From: JBBTSQ01 sp039795895
Lineage (GTDB): Bacteria > Patescibacteriota > Minisyncoccia > Phycocordibacterales > JBAYGS01
Length of the DNA stretch: 61,899 nt
NCBI GenBank assembly: GCA_039795895.1
Contig: JBDKKW010000003.1
Location: 1-61,899 of the forward strand
Reading direction: 5' to 3'
Shown here: one piece after another, positions 32,102 to 39,405 of the stretch
How positions within the stretch are numbered: position 1 is the first letter of the stretch
Layout of the letters: every line of letters starts with the position of its first letter
Notes under the pieces: generated by a model
What the model saw: the letters and a program-made list of their open reading frames with translations, nothing else
Told to the model about the DNA's origin: nothing
Database searches by the model: none
Position numbers and translations under genes: made by a program

Positions 32102-33361
32102 ATGTCAAAATCTTTAGATATTAAAAAAGCACCACGGCCAAAGGTGATTTTTCATATGGACGGAGATGCCTTTTTTGTCGGTGTTGAGGTGGCCAAGAAT
32201 CCCAAACTTAAGGGTCTGCCTGTGGTGACAGGTCAGGAGCGGGGGATTGTGTCTGCTTTGTCGTACGAAGCAAAAGCGCTGGGAATTATTCGAGGGATGC
32301 CTATATTTAAAGTGAAAAAAGATTTTCCCAAAGTGATTATTCTTCCTGGAGATTATGCCTCATATGTCCGCTACTCGGGTCTGATGTTTGATGTTGTTCG
32401 TCGATATGCAGATGACGTTGAGGAATACAGTATTGATGAGTGTTTTGCCGATCTCACTGGTTATGAAAAATTGCACAAGATGTCGCATCAGAAGATTGCT
32501 GAACATATCAAGTCTGAAATCTTTAAGGAACTCAATCTGAGCGTCTCGGTAGGGATTGCACCAACAAAAGTGCTTGCGAAAGTGGCGTCAAAATGGAAAA
32601 AACCAGACGGATTGACCTTGATTGATACTAAATCGGCCCCAGATTTTCTCGCCAAGACGGCAGTCGAGAAAATCTGGGGCATCGGCCCACAAACGTCCAC
32701 CTTTCTTAAAAGACGGGGGATACAAACAGCTCAGGATTTTGTGGCAAAAGGCTTACCTTGGGTAAAGACAAATCTTCCAAAGCCATACGAGGCTTTGTGG
32801 CTTGAGCTCACCGGTGTGTCGGTAATGGATATTAATCCGGTGCGAAAGACGGTGTACTCATCGGTACAAAAGACACGTTCATTTCATCCTGCTACCAACG
32901 ATAAAACCTTTTTACTCTCACAGATTTCAAAGCATATTGAGGATGCGTGTTCAAAGGCTCGACATTTTCAGCTGGTTCCAAAAAAGTTTTCTATTTTTCT
33001 CAAAACACGAGATTTTAAGATTGTTTCAGTCTTGATTCCACTCTCTTCACCTACCAATGCTCCAGAGACTTTGATTACTTTAGCAAAGAAACAATTCAAA
33101 GAGATACACGCAAAGGGTGTACTCTATCGTACAACAGGGGTAATACTACAGGATTTAGTCTCTGATGTGGTATCGCAAGGGGATTTGTTTGGGGACACCA
33201 AACTTGCCGATAAGTTTGAGCTGATACATAAGCAGATCGATTCTCTCGAGGGAAAGTTTGGCCGTCGAGTGGTGTATCTCGCTTCCACCCACTCCGCCCT
33301 CAACCAAAAGCAATCCGGCACTGATTCAGACGATTTGGATAGGAATTTACTTTTTCTCTAA
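32102..33361 (+). CDS. dinB: Y-family DNA polymerase (DinB/Pol IV-like)
   Basis: 419 residues. Catalytic carboxylates are visible in HMDGDAFFVGVE (about 17-28) and YSIDECFADLTG (about 103-114). The HhH-type segment IWGIGPQTSTFLKRRGI (about 196-212) and a little-finger domain follow. GDLFGD near residue 362 may be a sliding-clamp binding motif. Translesion synthesis is the family role. The start is placed after the -10 box; a longer frame to 32042 would run through the promoter. Confidence 0.92.
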   Translation: MSKSLDIKKAPRPKVIFHMDGDAFFVGVEVAKNPKLKGLPVVTGQERGIVSALSYEAKALGIIRGMPIFKVKKDFPKVIILPGDYASYVRYSGLMFDVVRRYADDVEEYSIDECFADLTGYEKLHKMSHQKIAEHIKSEIFKELNLSVSVGIAPTKVLAKVASKWKKPDGLTLIDTKSAPDFLAKTAVEKIWGIGPQTSTFLKRRGIQTAQDFVAKGLPWVKTNLPKPYEALWLELTGVSVMDINPVRKTVYSSVQKTRSFHPATNDKTFLLSQISKHIEDACSKARHFQLVPKKFSIFLKTRDFKIVSVLIPLSSPTNAPETLITLAKKQFKEIHAKGVLYRTTGVILQDLVSDVVSQGDLFGDTKLADKFELIHKQIDSLEGKFGRRVVYLASTHSALNQKQSGTDSDDLDRNLLFL

Positions 33362-33402
33362 TCTATTTGCTTATTTCTTCTTTACCACGTAAACTCCAGG
33401 GT

Positions 33403-33954
33403 ATGAATAATTTCCAAGATAGAGGAGGAAGAGGAGGGTTTCGGGGTGGGGCTTCGGGCGGTAGACCACCGTTTAAGAAGAGTTGGGGAGGAGACAGGGG
33501 TGGGGATCGTGGCGGAGACAAGCCAATGTATCCTGCGACCTGTAGCAAGTGCAACAAGCCGTGTGAGGTGCCGTTTCGCCCAATGAGTGGCAAGCCGGTG
33601 TTTTGCCGAGATTGCTTCAATAGTGGTAGAGACGCGGGAGACACTCGAGGTGCTCGTCCAGACTTTGCTAATCGAGGACCACGACCAGATTTTGGTGGTA
33701 AGCCAAGTTTCCGACCAGATGCGAATGCTGGATTCAAGTCAGCAGGAATTACGGATGATACTAAAAAGCAATTGGCGGAAATGAATAGTAAGCTCGACCG
33801 ATTGATTAATGTTGTCGAAAAAATGAACAGTATTGCAAAGGGGTTGAAGACTCCGGTTTCTGTAGAGACTCCAGCTCCAGCTGAGGTTATCTCTGAAAGT
33901 GTTGAGACTCCGAAGGTAACGAAGAAGAAGACGTCATCAAAAAAGAAAAAGTAA
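33403..33954 (+). CDS. RGG-rich zinc-ribbon protein
   Basis: 183 residues. The N-terminus is Arg/Gly-rich (GGRGGFRGGASGGRPP). A four-Cys zinc ribbon follows at about 48-70 (CSKCNKPCEVPFRPMSGKP then FCRDCF). A helix (about 115-145: DDTKKQLAEMNSKLDRLINVVEK) and a Lys-rich tail (KKKTSSKKKK) follow. The layout suggests RNA or DNA binding. Similar CxxC/RGG proteins are common in Parcubacteria but have no proven function. A structured element follows its stop. Confidence 0.8.
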   Translation: MNNFQDRGGRGGFRGGASGGRPPFKKSWGGDRGGDRGGDKPMYPATCSKCNKPCEVPFRPMSGKPVFCRDCFNSGRDAGDTRGARPDFANRGPRPDFGGKPSFRPDANAGFKSAGITDDTKKQLAEMNSKLDRLINVVEKMNSIAKGLKTPVSVETPAPAEVISESVETPKVTKKKTSSKKKK

Positions 33955-33966
33955 TTTAAAAATAAG

Positions 33967-34112
33967 AGGATGGCGTAGTTGAGTGTAGTTCGACCCAGTA
34001 GGTGATTGTACTCAATCAGGCGCAAGCTCGGCTTGCGACTAAGCGATAGTAGACCTATCGCGCAGGAGTAAACGAGTGAAGCAACGAAGAAATACGCCAA
34101 CTACGCCATCCT
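33967..34112. repeat. Structured intergenic element with perfect 15-nt inverted ends
   Basis: AGGATGGCGTAGTTG (33967-33981) is perfectly inverted at 34098-34112. Inside: GACCCAGTAGGT (33992-34003), hairpin GATTG-TACT-CAATC, AGGCG, hairpin GCAAGC/GCTTGC, hairpin GCGATAG/CTATCGC. The GACCCAGTAGGT-hairpin-AGGCG block recurs on the minus strand at 18455-18425 with a different but still perfect stem. Confidence 0.65.
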
Positions 34113-34117
34113 ATTAA

Positions 34118-34146
34118 GCAAAAATCGCTCTTTTAAGAGCGATTTT
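34118..34146 (-). terminator. Terminator of RNase P RNA
   Basis: AAATCGCTCTT/AAGAGCGATTT stem with T run on the minus strand, just beyond the RNase P RNA 3' end. Confidence 0.8.
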
Positions 34147-34149
34147 TGA

Positions 34150-34506
34150 TTTCTGGGTAACGATAAGCCGAATTCTGTACCCAGCACTATTACAGTGCTG
34201 GGCGATAGTCATTTGTCTGGGCCATATGTTGCCACATAGCTCTGGCGACTCTCCGCATATTCTTGCGAATATTTGGCACGGTCTTGCACGTAGGTAAGGA
34301 TTTGGCCGTTGCAACCCCGATATTACTATCGGGACTCACCCCGTGAAGGGTGCCTCAATCTTTTCAGATTGAAGCGTCTCTGTTCGCACCTCTAGGATTG
34401 CTCCTGACGGGCGTTACCCGCTACCATCCTCCGCACTTTGTGTGCGGACGTGTTCGGACTTTCCTCCCGGATTCCCGAAGAAACCCGAGTAACTATCTAT
34501 TACCCT
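34150..34506 (-). ncRNA. rnpB: RNase P RNA (bacterial)
   Basis: On the minus strand the conserved core GGAGGAAAGTCCGAACA lies near the 5' end, followed by GAGGGTGCC-like and GGTAGCGGGTAACGCCC-like helices. The universal ACAGAATTCGGCTTATCG lies near the 3' end. P1 forms between GGGTAATAGATAG at the 5' end and CTTATCGTTACCC at the 3' end. The ends are approximate: 5' from the -10 box at 34512-34517, 3' from P1 and the terminator. It matures tRNA 5' ends with RnpA, whose gene is not in this window. Confidence 0.95.
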
Positions 34507-34511
34507 CAATT

Positions 34512-34517
34512 ATTATA
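34512..34517 (-). promoter_or_regulatory. -10 box TATAAT for rnpB
   Basis: TATAAT on the minus strand with upstream TGG, about 6 nt before the first P1 bases of the RNase P RNA. Confidence 0.6.
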
Positions 34518-34608
34518 CCATATATAAGTGTAAATATGCAAATCTACAATGGATTGACTAGACTGTCCATGTATGTTACTTTGAATTTAGAAAGGTACCT
34601 ACACACAA

Positions 34609-35203
34609 ATGAATATACATAATCACGAACGCTTGTCTGATGCGATCCAGTTTGCTAATTGGGCACACAGAAAGCAGAAGCGAAAGTTAACTGATGCGCC
34701 ATACATTATGCATCCGTGTCATGGCACGATGCTCCTCATGTGTCATGGTTTGAGTATTGATGACCCGCTTGAGTTTATTGCGATTATCGCAGAGACTTTA
34801 CATGATACACACGAAGATAATCCGAAAGAGGTCTCACTTCCGCTTATCAATGAAACCTTTGGGTATGATGTGGCTCGAGTTGTGTTTGGGGTCACTCTTG
34901 ATCCGACAAACCCAGACAAGAGGCGCGCACGTCAAAAGATCCTGAGGGCTGACTGGATTGTGCGGATTGTGAAAGTTGCTGATATTCTGAGTAACACGAT
35001 TAGTACTACGTCTGTCGTCAGGAAGCGAGGACTTGCTGTAGTGCAAAAGCATTTTTCTCAACCAATCTCTGATCGAGTACGGATGGAGCGAGCTTTTTTT
35101 GAAAAAAGTTTGCCGGAAAAAAGATGAGTATCCGAAATTGGTGGCTATTACGGCCACGGCTTTACGAGCTCTTGATGAGCTTGAATCGCTGATTCGTGCG
35201 TGA
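34609..35203 (+). pseudogene. HD-domain phosphohydrolase (RelA/SpoT hydrolase-like), frameshifted at an A6 run
   Basis: The intact frame codes for 172 residues (34609-35127). It has the HD core: HPCHGTMLLM (about 37-46), AETLHDTHEDN (about 62-72) and a later VKVADILSNT (about 120-129). This is the arrangement of (p)ppGpp hydrolase-like HD proteins; no synthetase domain is present. At 35118-35123 is a run of six A, directly followed by a TGA. Removing one A lets the frame continue as DEYPKLVAITATALRALDEL and end at 35203, which looks like the natural helical C-terminus. The truncated protein may still be active because the HD core is complete. Confidence 0.7.
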
Positions 35204-35220
35204 GTGTATTTCAAAGTCGC

Positions 35221-35250
35221 AAAGACCTCTTTATCAAAGGGGTCTTTTTT
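35221..35250 (+). terminator. Terminator after HD gene
   Basis: AAAGACCTCTTT / AAAGGGGTCTTT stem (with a G-T pair) and T6. Confidence 0.75.
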
Positions 35251-35304
35251 GTTGGATTGTGTGCATTTGTGGATTTATCCCTAGTTGCGCGATACTGGCT
35301 GTAG

Positions 35305-35310
35305 TATACT
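35305..35310 (+). promoter_or_regulatory. -10 box TATACT for the Wzy-like gene
   Basis: TATACT lies 40 nt before the ATG at 35351. Confidence 0.45.
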
Positions 35311-35350
35311 AGGGGTATTATTAAAAGTGAGCGCAGTTATTTATTTACCT

Positions 35351-37441
35351 ATGTCAAACGAAACAACGTCAGGATCAAAAAGTTTTTCAAAATTTGAGCA
35401 AGGAGCTCTTGGGGTGCTCTTTGTGGGACTCTTTTTACTACCACTTTTCTTTATCCCGTCTTCATTTATCCTATTTGAATTCGTCAAAATGATGGCGACC
35501 GTGGCGGTAATTTCTGTGGCTACACTCCTTGTGCTTTCTGCTCGACTCAAAGATGGCCAACTTACTCTCTCAAAATCGCCCCTTGTATGGTCACTATGGG
35601 CAGTGCCTGTCGTGTATTTCATTGCATCACTTTTCTCTGCACACCGCACGACTTCGCTCGTGGGTTACGGTTTTGAAGTGGGCACTTTCGGTTTTGTGTT
35701 GCTCATGGTCACTCTGACTGCGCTTGTCTCGTATCTCTTCCGAAATGCAAGTCGATCTTTCTCCCTCCTCGCCAGCCTTTTGGTGGTCACGCTGATTCTC
35801 GGGCTATTCCATGTCTCTCGATTTGTATTCGGCCCAGGCTTCCTTTCGTTTGGATTCTTCACTGATCTGTCGTACAACACCTTTGGTAAGTGGTATGATC
35901 TCAGCCTTTTGTTTGGGTTTGCTGCGGTCGTCACTACGACGCTCATTGAATTCTTCTCACTCACCAAGCTTTCTCGAATATTCTCATTGGTACTCCTCAC
36001 GCTTTCACTTGTAGTTCTCGCGGTGGTCAACTTCTTTATGGTGTGGGTGGTAGTAGCAATATTCTCTCTTGGATTGCTTTTGTATGGCTTCTTTATGCAA
36101 CCAAAGGCTACTGCCGAGGGTGCGACTCAGTCTGGTAGAAAGCTATCATGGGTATCTTTTGTGGTCTTTGTGGTAGCGCTCTTCTTTGTTCTTGATAATG
36201 TTGGCGCGTTTGGTATGTTGACCGCAAAGCCTTACGCCCAACGACTTTCAGACAAGCTCGGCATCTCGCAAGTAGAAGTTCGTCCGTCTTGGACATCGAC
36301 TATGGAGGTGATTTCTCCGGTACTCAAAGCTGATCCTGTGTTTGGTGTTGGTCCAAATCGTTTTGCGACCGCATGGACACAGTACAAGCCGGCAGGAATC
36401 AATGCGTGGCCGTTCTGGAATGTAGACTTCTCATATGCTATCGGCTTTATTCCGACCGCGGTGGTTACGGTGGGGGTTGTGGGTGCACTTGCGTGGCTTG
36501 TCTTCCTTGTCTTCTTGGTGTTGAGTTTTGTCAAAGTACTTCGAAAGCCTTTGGGTGATAAGCGTGGTCGGGGATTAACCCTGACTCTCCTTGTGGGCAC
36601 TGCCTTCTTCTGGTTCTTTATGATTGCGTATGTTTCGAGCACATTGACTCTCGTCTTTACGTTTGTTGTTACTGGTTTGTATTTTGCAGCACTACATCGC
36701 GAAGGAGTACTCAAGAGTAGTCCGGTGACTGTCACAAAACACTCAAAGCTTGCTTTAGTAAGTACGGTCGGAGTTGTGGTGGGCTTGATTGTGTTTGCAA
36801 CTTTGGGTTATGTCTATACCCAAAAGACGCTCGCATCGTATTACTTTAGAAAAGGCGCTACTGCTTTTGGAGCCAATGATCCAGTGCAGGGTGAAGTGAA
36901 TTTGGTAAAGGCGTTTCGTCTTGGTCAAAATGATTTGTATCTCCGCTCACTCTCTGATTTCTACCTTGCACAAGTCAATGTCCTCTTGACCAGTGATGTC
37001 AGTAAGATGAAGCCAGAAGATGTTCGAGCTCGATTTGAGACATTGTTCCGATTTGCCAATACTGCTGCTAATCAGGCGGTGGCATACGATCCGACCAATT
37101 ATCAAAATTACCTCACGCGTGCTCGCGTGTATGAGATTGTGGTTCCGCTCAATATTCCAAATGCGTACGAAAGTGCAAAAGCAGACTACATAGCAGCAGC
37201 AAAACTCAATCCACAAAATCCGCTGATCTACCTCTTGGCGGGACGACTCGAGGCAATCAAGGGAAATATTGCGCTTGCGAAAGAGACAGTACAAATTGCT
37301 CTCACCTTGAAGCCTGATTATGCTGATGCAAAGACACTACTCGATCAAATCAGTGCGGTGAAGCCAGCTTCAATCGCTCCTGTGGTTGATAAAAAAGTAG
37401 AGGCGGTGCTTGATGCTAAGGCGACAACGAAGAAGAAATAA
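35351..37441 (+). CDS. O-antigen-ligase/polymerase-like membrane protein with TPR tail
   Basis: 696 residues. About twelve hydrophobic helices fill residues 15-475, with the large loop expected of Wzy/WaaL-type proteins between helices (about 295-355: VFGVGPNRFATAWTQYKPAGINAWPFWNVDF). Residues about 500-670 are TPR-like helices (YYFRKGATAFGANDPVQGEVN, LARVYEIV, AAAKLNPQNPLIYLLAGRLEAIKG). The C-terminus is Lys/Ala-rich. The family joins or polymerises surface glycans or glycosylates pili; the substrate is unknown. The murJ gene follows after 9 nt, consistent with an envelope role. Confidence 0.82.
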   Translation: MSNETTSGSKSFSKFEQGALGVLFVGLFLLPLFFIPSSFILFEFVKMMATVAVISVATLLVLSARLKDGQLTLSKSPLVWSLWAVPVVYFIASLFSAHRTTSLVGYGFEVGTFGFVLLMVTLTALVSYLFRNASRSFSLLASLLVVTLILGLFHVSRFVFGPGFLSFGFFTDLSYNTFGKWYDLSLLFGFAAVVTTTLIEFFSLTKLSRIFSLVLLTLSLVVLAVVNFFMVWVVVAIFSLGLLLYGFFMQPKATAEGATQSGRKLSWVSFVVFVVALFFVLDNVGAFGMLTAKPYAQRLSDKLGISQVEVRPSWTSTMEVISPVLKADPVFGVGPNRFATAWTQYKPAGINAWPFWNVDFSYAIGFIPTAVVTVGVVGALAWLVFLVFLVLSFVKVLRKPLGDKRGRGLTLTLLVGTAFFWFFMIAYVSSTLTLVFTFVVTGLYFAALHREGVLKSSPVTVTKHSKLALVSTVGVVVGLIVFATLGYVYTQKTLASYYFRKGATAFGANDPVQGEVNLVKAFRLGQNDLYLRSLSDFYLAQVNVLLTSDVSKMKPEDVRARFETLFRFANTAANQAVAYDPTNYQNYLTRARVYEIVVPLNIPNAYESAKADYIAAAKLNPQNPLIYLLAGRLEAIKGNIALAKETVQIALTLKPDYADAKTLLDQISAVKPASIAPVVDKKVEAVLDAKATTKKK

Positions 37442-37450
37442 CTCTGTTGT

Positions 37451-39127
37451 ATGGTCAAGCGGATTCTGTCACTGCTGAACAAAGAGATAGGAGGCCTCCA
37501 CGAGGCAGCCTATCTCTTGGGCTTTTTTGCCCTATTGTCACAGGTGCTCGCGTTGGTTCGCGACCGCTTGCTCGCGTATACCTTTGGTGCAGGAGCAACG
37601 CTCGATGTCTACTATGCAGCATTTCGAATCCCAGACTTTATCTTTGTGTCGATTGGCTCGGTGGTCTCCGTGTCGGTACTGGTGCCATTTTTACTTGACC
37701 GTGCGCGACAGAGCGAAGATTCTGCGAGACTGTTTATTAGTCAGCTGTGCACGTTCTTTTTCGGATTGATCGTGATGGTAAATCTTGTTGTGTTTTTCTG
37801 TGTACCATTTCTGACGGCTTGGCTTTTTCCAGGTATTATCGGAGAAAGGCACGATACGCTGATTCTTTTAACACGAATTCTTCTGCTTTCACCGGTGCTC
37901 TTGGGGCTCTCCAATTGTCTGGGAAGTATCACTCAGGCATACAAACGATTTGTGGTGTACGCGTTGAGTCCATTGGTCTATAACTTGGGAATTATCTTCG
38001 GTATTCTAGTATTGTATCCGCAATTTGGGATGGTTGGTTTGGTGTATGGGGTTGTGTGTGGTGCGCTCCTGCATGTGCTCGTCCAGGTGCCCTCGGTGAG
38101 GGCTATTTCTCGAATGCCATACGTGGCGATACGGGGAAGTGCGAAGGTGTTTGCCCAAGTAATGCAGTTGTCACTTCCACGTACGCTCACACTTGGATTG
38201 TCTCAAATTGCGACTATCTTCTTGCTCTCACTCGCCTCAAAGATGGCTGATGGTTCGATTACGGTGTTCAATTTTGCTTTCAACCTTCAGTCGGTTCCAC
38301 TGTCGATTATTGGAGTTAGTTATTCGCTCGCCGCCTTTCCGGCGTTGTCAAAAATGCACACCGACGGTGATCGGAATATGTTTTTTAACCAACTCGCCTC
38401 TGCTGCTAGACATATTCTTTTTTGGTCGGTGCCGATTACGGTACTCTTTATTGTGTTGCGTGCGCAGATTGTGCGCGTGGTGCTCGGAGCAGGGGAGTTT
38501 AGTTGGGCTGATACTCGTCTCACCGCTGCTACACTCGCGCTATTTTCGATTTCGGTTGTCGCCCAGAGTCTCACACTGCTTTTTGTTCGGGGGTACTATG
38601 CCCGAGGTAACACGCGAAGGCCATTGTTGGTAAATGTATCGTCGACACTGCTTATTGGGGTACTTGGATTTTCTTTGACCAAGCTGTTTGTGGCAGTTCC
38701 GTCGTTCCATTATTTCCTCGAGGCGCTCTTTCGTGTGACCGATATTTCAGGAACAGAGATTTTGGTGTTGCCGTTGTCGTTTACGATTGGTATGGGTATC
38801 AATGCGTTGGTTCTGTGGTGGGGACTCAAGTCTGAAAGTCCGATTCCACTGGCGCCACTCCGTAAAACCTTTTTTGAAAGCTTTTCTGCGTCGATTATTA
38901 TGGGATTTGTCGCATATCTCTGTCTCAATTATTTCAGTACTGTCTTTTCAATGCACACTGTGCCCGGTATTTTCTTCCAGGGCTTTTTCTCGGGAATTAG
39001 TGGAATCGTGGTTGCGGTAGTGGTCTTGTATGCACTAAAAAGTCCTGAGCTTGCTGTGGTGTGGAAGACGCTTCATGCCAAGATTTGGAAGACTCCGGTG
39101 GTAGCGGAAGAGCTGGGGCAACTTTAG
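37451..39127 (+). CDS. murJ: Lipid II flippase MurJ (MviN family)
   Basis: 558 residues with 14 or so predicted helices, the usual MurJ length being 510-530. The N-terminal MOP-superfamily start (LLGFFALLSQVLALVRDRLLAYTFGAG, conserved Arg pair) and ATLDVYYAAFRIPDFI are clear. It moves lipid-linked peptidoglycan precursors across the membrane. It is 9 nt downstream of the Wzy-like gene and ends at a strong terminator. Confidence 0.93.
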   Translation: MVKRILSLLNKEIGGLHEAAYLLGFFALLSQVLALVRDRLLAYTFGAGATLDVYYAAFRIPDFIFVSIGSVVSVSVLVPFLLDRARQSEDSARLFISQLCTFFFGLIVMVNLVVFFCVPFLTAWLFPGIIGERHDTLILLTRILLLSPVLLGLSNCLGSITQAYKRFVVYALSPLVYNLGIIFGILVLYPQFGMVGLVYGVVCGALLHVLVQVPSVRAISRMPYVAIRGSAKVFAQVMQLSLPRTLTLGLSQIATIFLLSLASKMADGSITVFNFAFNLQSVPLSIIGVSYSLAAFPALSKMHTDGDRNMFFNQLASAARHILFWSVPITVLFIVLRAQIVRVVLGAGEFSWADTRLTAATLALFSISVVAQSLTLLFVRGYYARGNTRRPLLVNVSSTLLIGVLGFSLTKLFVAVPSFHYFLEALFRVTDISGTEILVLPLSFTIGMGINALVLWWGLKSESPIPLAPLRKTFFESFSASIIMGFVAYLCLNYFSTVFSMHTVPGIFFQGFFSGISGIVVAVVVLYALKSPELAVVWKTLHAKIWKTPVVAEELGQL

Positions 39128-39148
39128 GGATTGAAAGTATGAAGTCGG

Positions 39149-39187
39149 AAAAGTCGGGCAAAATGGTTGCCATTTTGCCCGACTTTT
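39149..39187 (+). terminator. Terminator of murJ
   Basis: A perfect 18-bp stem (39149-39166 with 39170-39187), AAAAGTCGGGC...GCCCGACTTTT, loop of 3 nt. Confidence 0.85.
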
Positions 39188-39188
39188 A

Positions 39189-39216
39189 TTGACTTATTCT
39201 ATTTGAGGTGTACTAT
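39189..39216 (+). promoter_or_regulatory. Promoter TTGACT-16 nt-TACTAT for the leuA leader
   Basis: The -35 TTGACT (39189-39194) and -10 TACTAT (39211-39216, preceded by TG) sit 7 nt before the leader-peptide ATG at 39224. Confidence 0.65.
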
Positions 39217-39223
39217 GGTAAAT

Positions 39224-39313
39224 ATGAAAAGAATAACGAGCGCTATAAACCTTCTCGGTTTGCTACTCCTGCCTAATCACGGTGGAGATTTTGCTCGTGC
39301 CAATTTAAACTAA
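39224..39313 (+). CDS. leuL: Leucine leader peptide of the leuA attenuator
   Basis: A 29-codon frame: MKRITSAINLLGLLLLP then NHGGDFARANLN and TAA. Six of seven codons from position 10 to 16 are Leu (CTT CTC GGT TTG CTA CTC CTG). It starts 7 nt after a -10 box, stops 28 nt before a terminator hairpin, and precedes leuA. This is the layout of classical leucine attenuation: with scarce Leu-tRNA the ribosome stalls in the Leu run and the terminator is avoided. Confidence 0.8.
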   Translation: MKRITSAINLLGLLLLPNHGGDFARANLN

Positions 39314-39340
39314 CTTACGTTAGAAACTCAAATTGATACA

Positions 39341-39377
39341 AGCCAGCTCTTCACCAAATGAAGAGCTGGCTTTCGTT
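39341..39377 (+). terminator. Attenuator terminator before leuA
   Basis: AGCCAGCTCTTCA (39341-39353) pairs perfectly with TGAAGAGCTGGCT (39359-39371), followed by TTTCGTTT. An upstream hairpin (CAATTT/AAATTG with inner CTAAC/GTTAG, 39301-39335) lies just after the leader codons. I could not identify the competing antiterminator pairing with certainty. Confidence 0.75.
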
Positions 39378-39405
39378 TACCGTGTGGTAAAAAGGGAAGT
39401 GTTCT

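Noticed and set aside
39128..39405. T-box riboswitch upstream of leuA
   Set aside because: No T-box sequence or specifier-loop structure; the Leu-rich leader peptide explains the region better.
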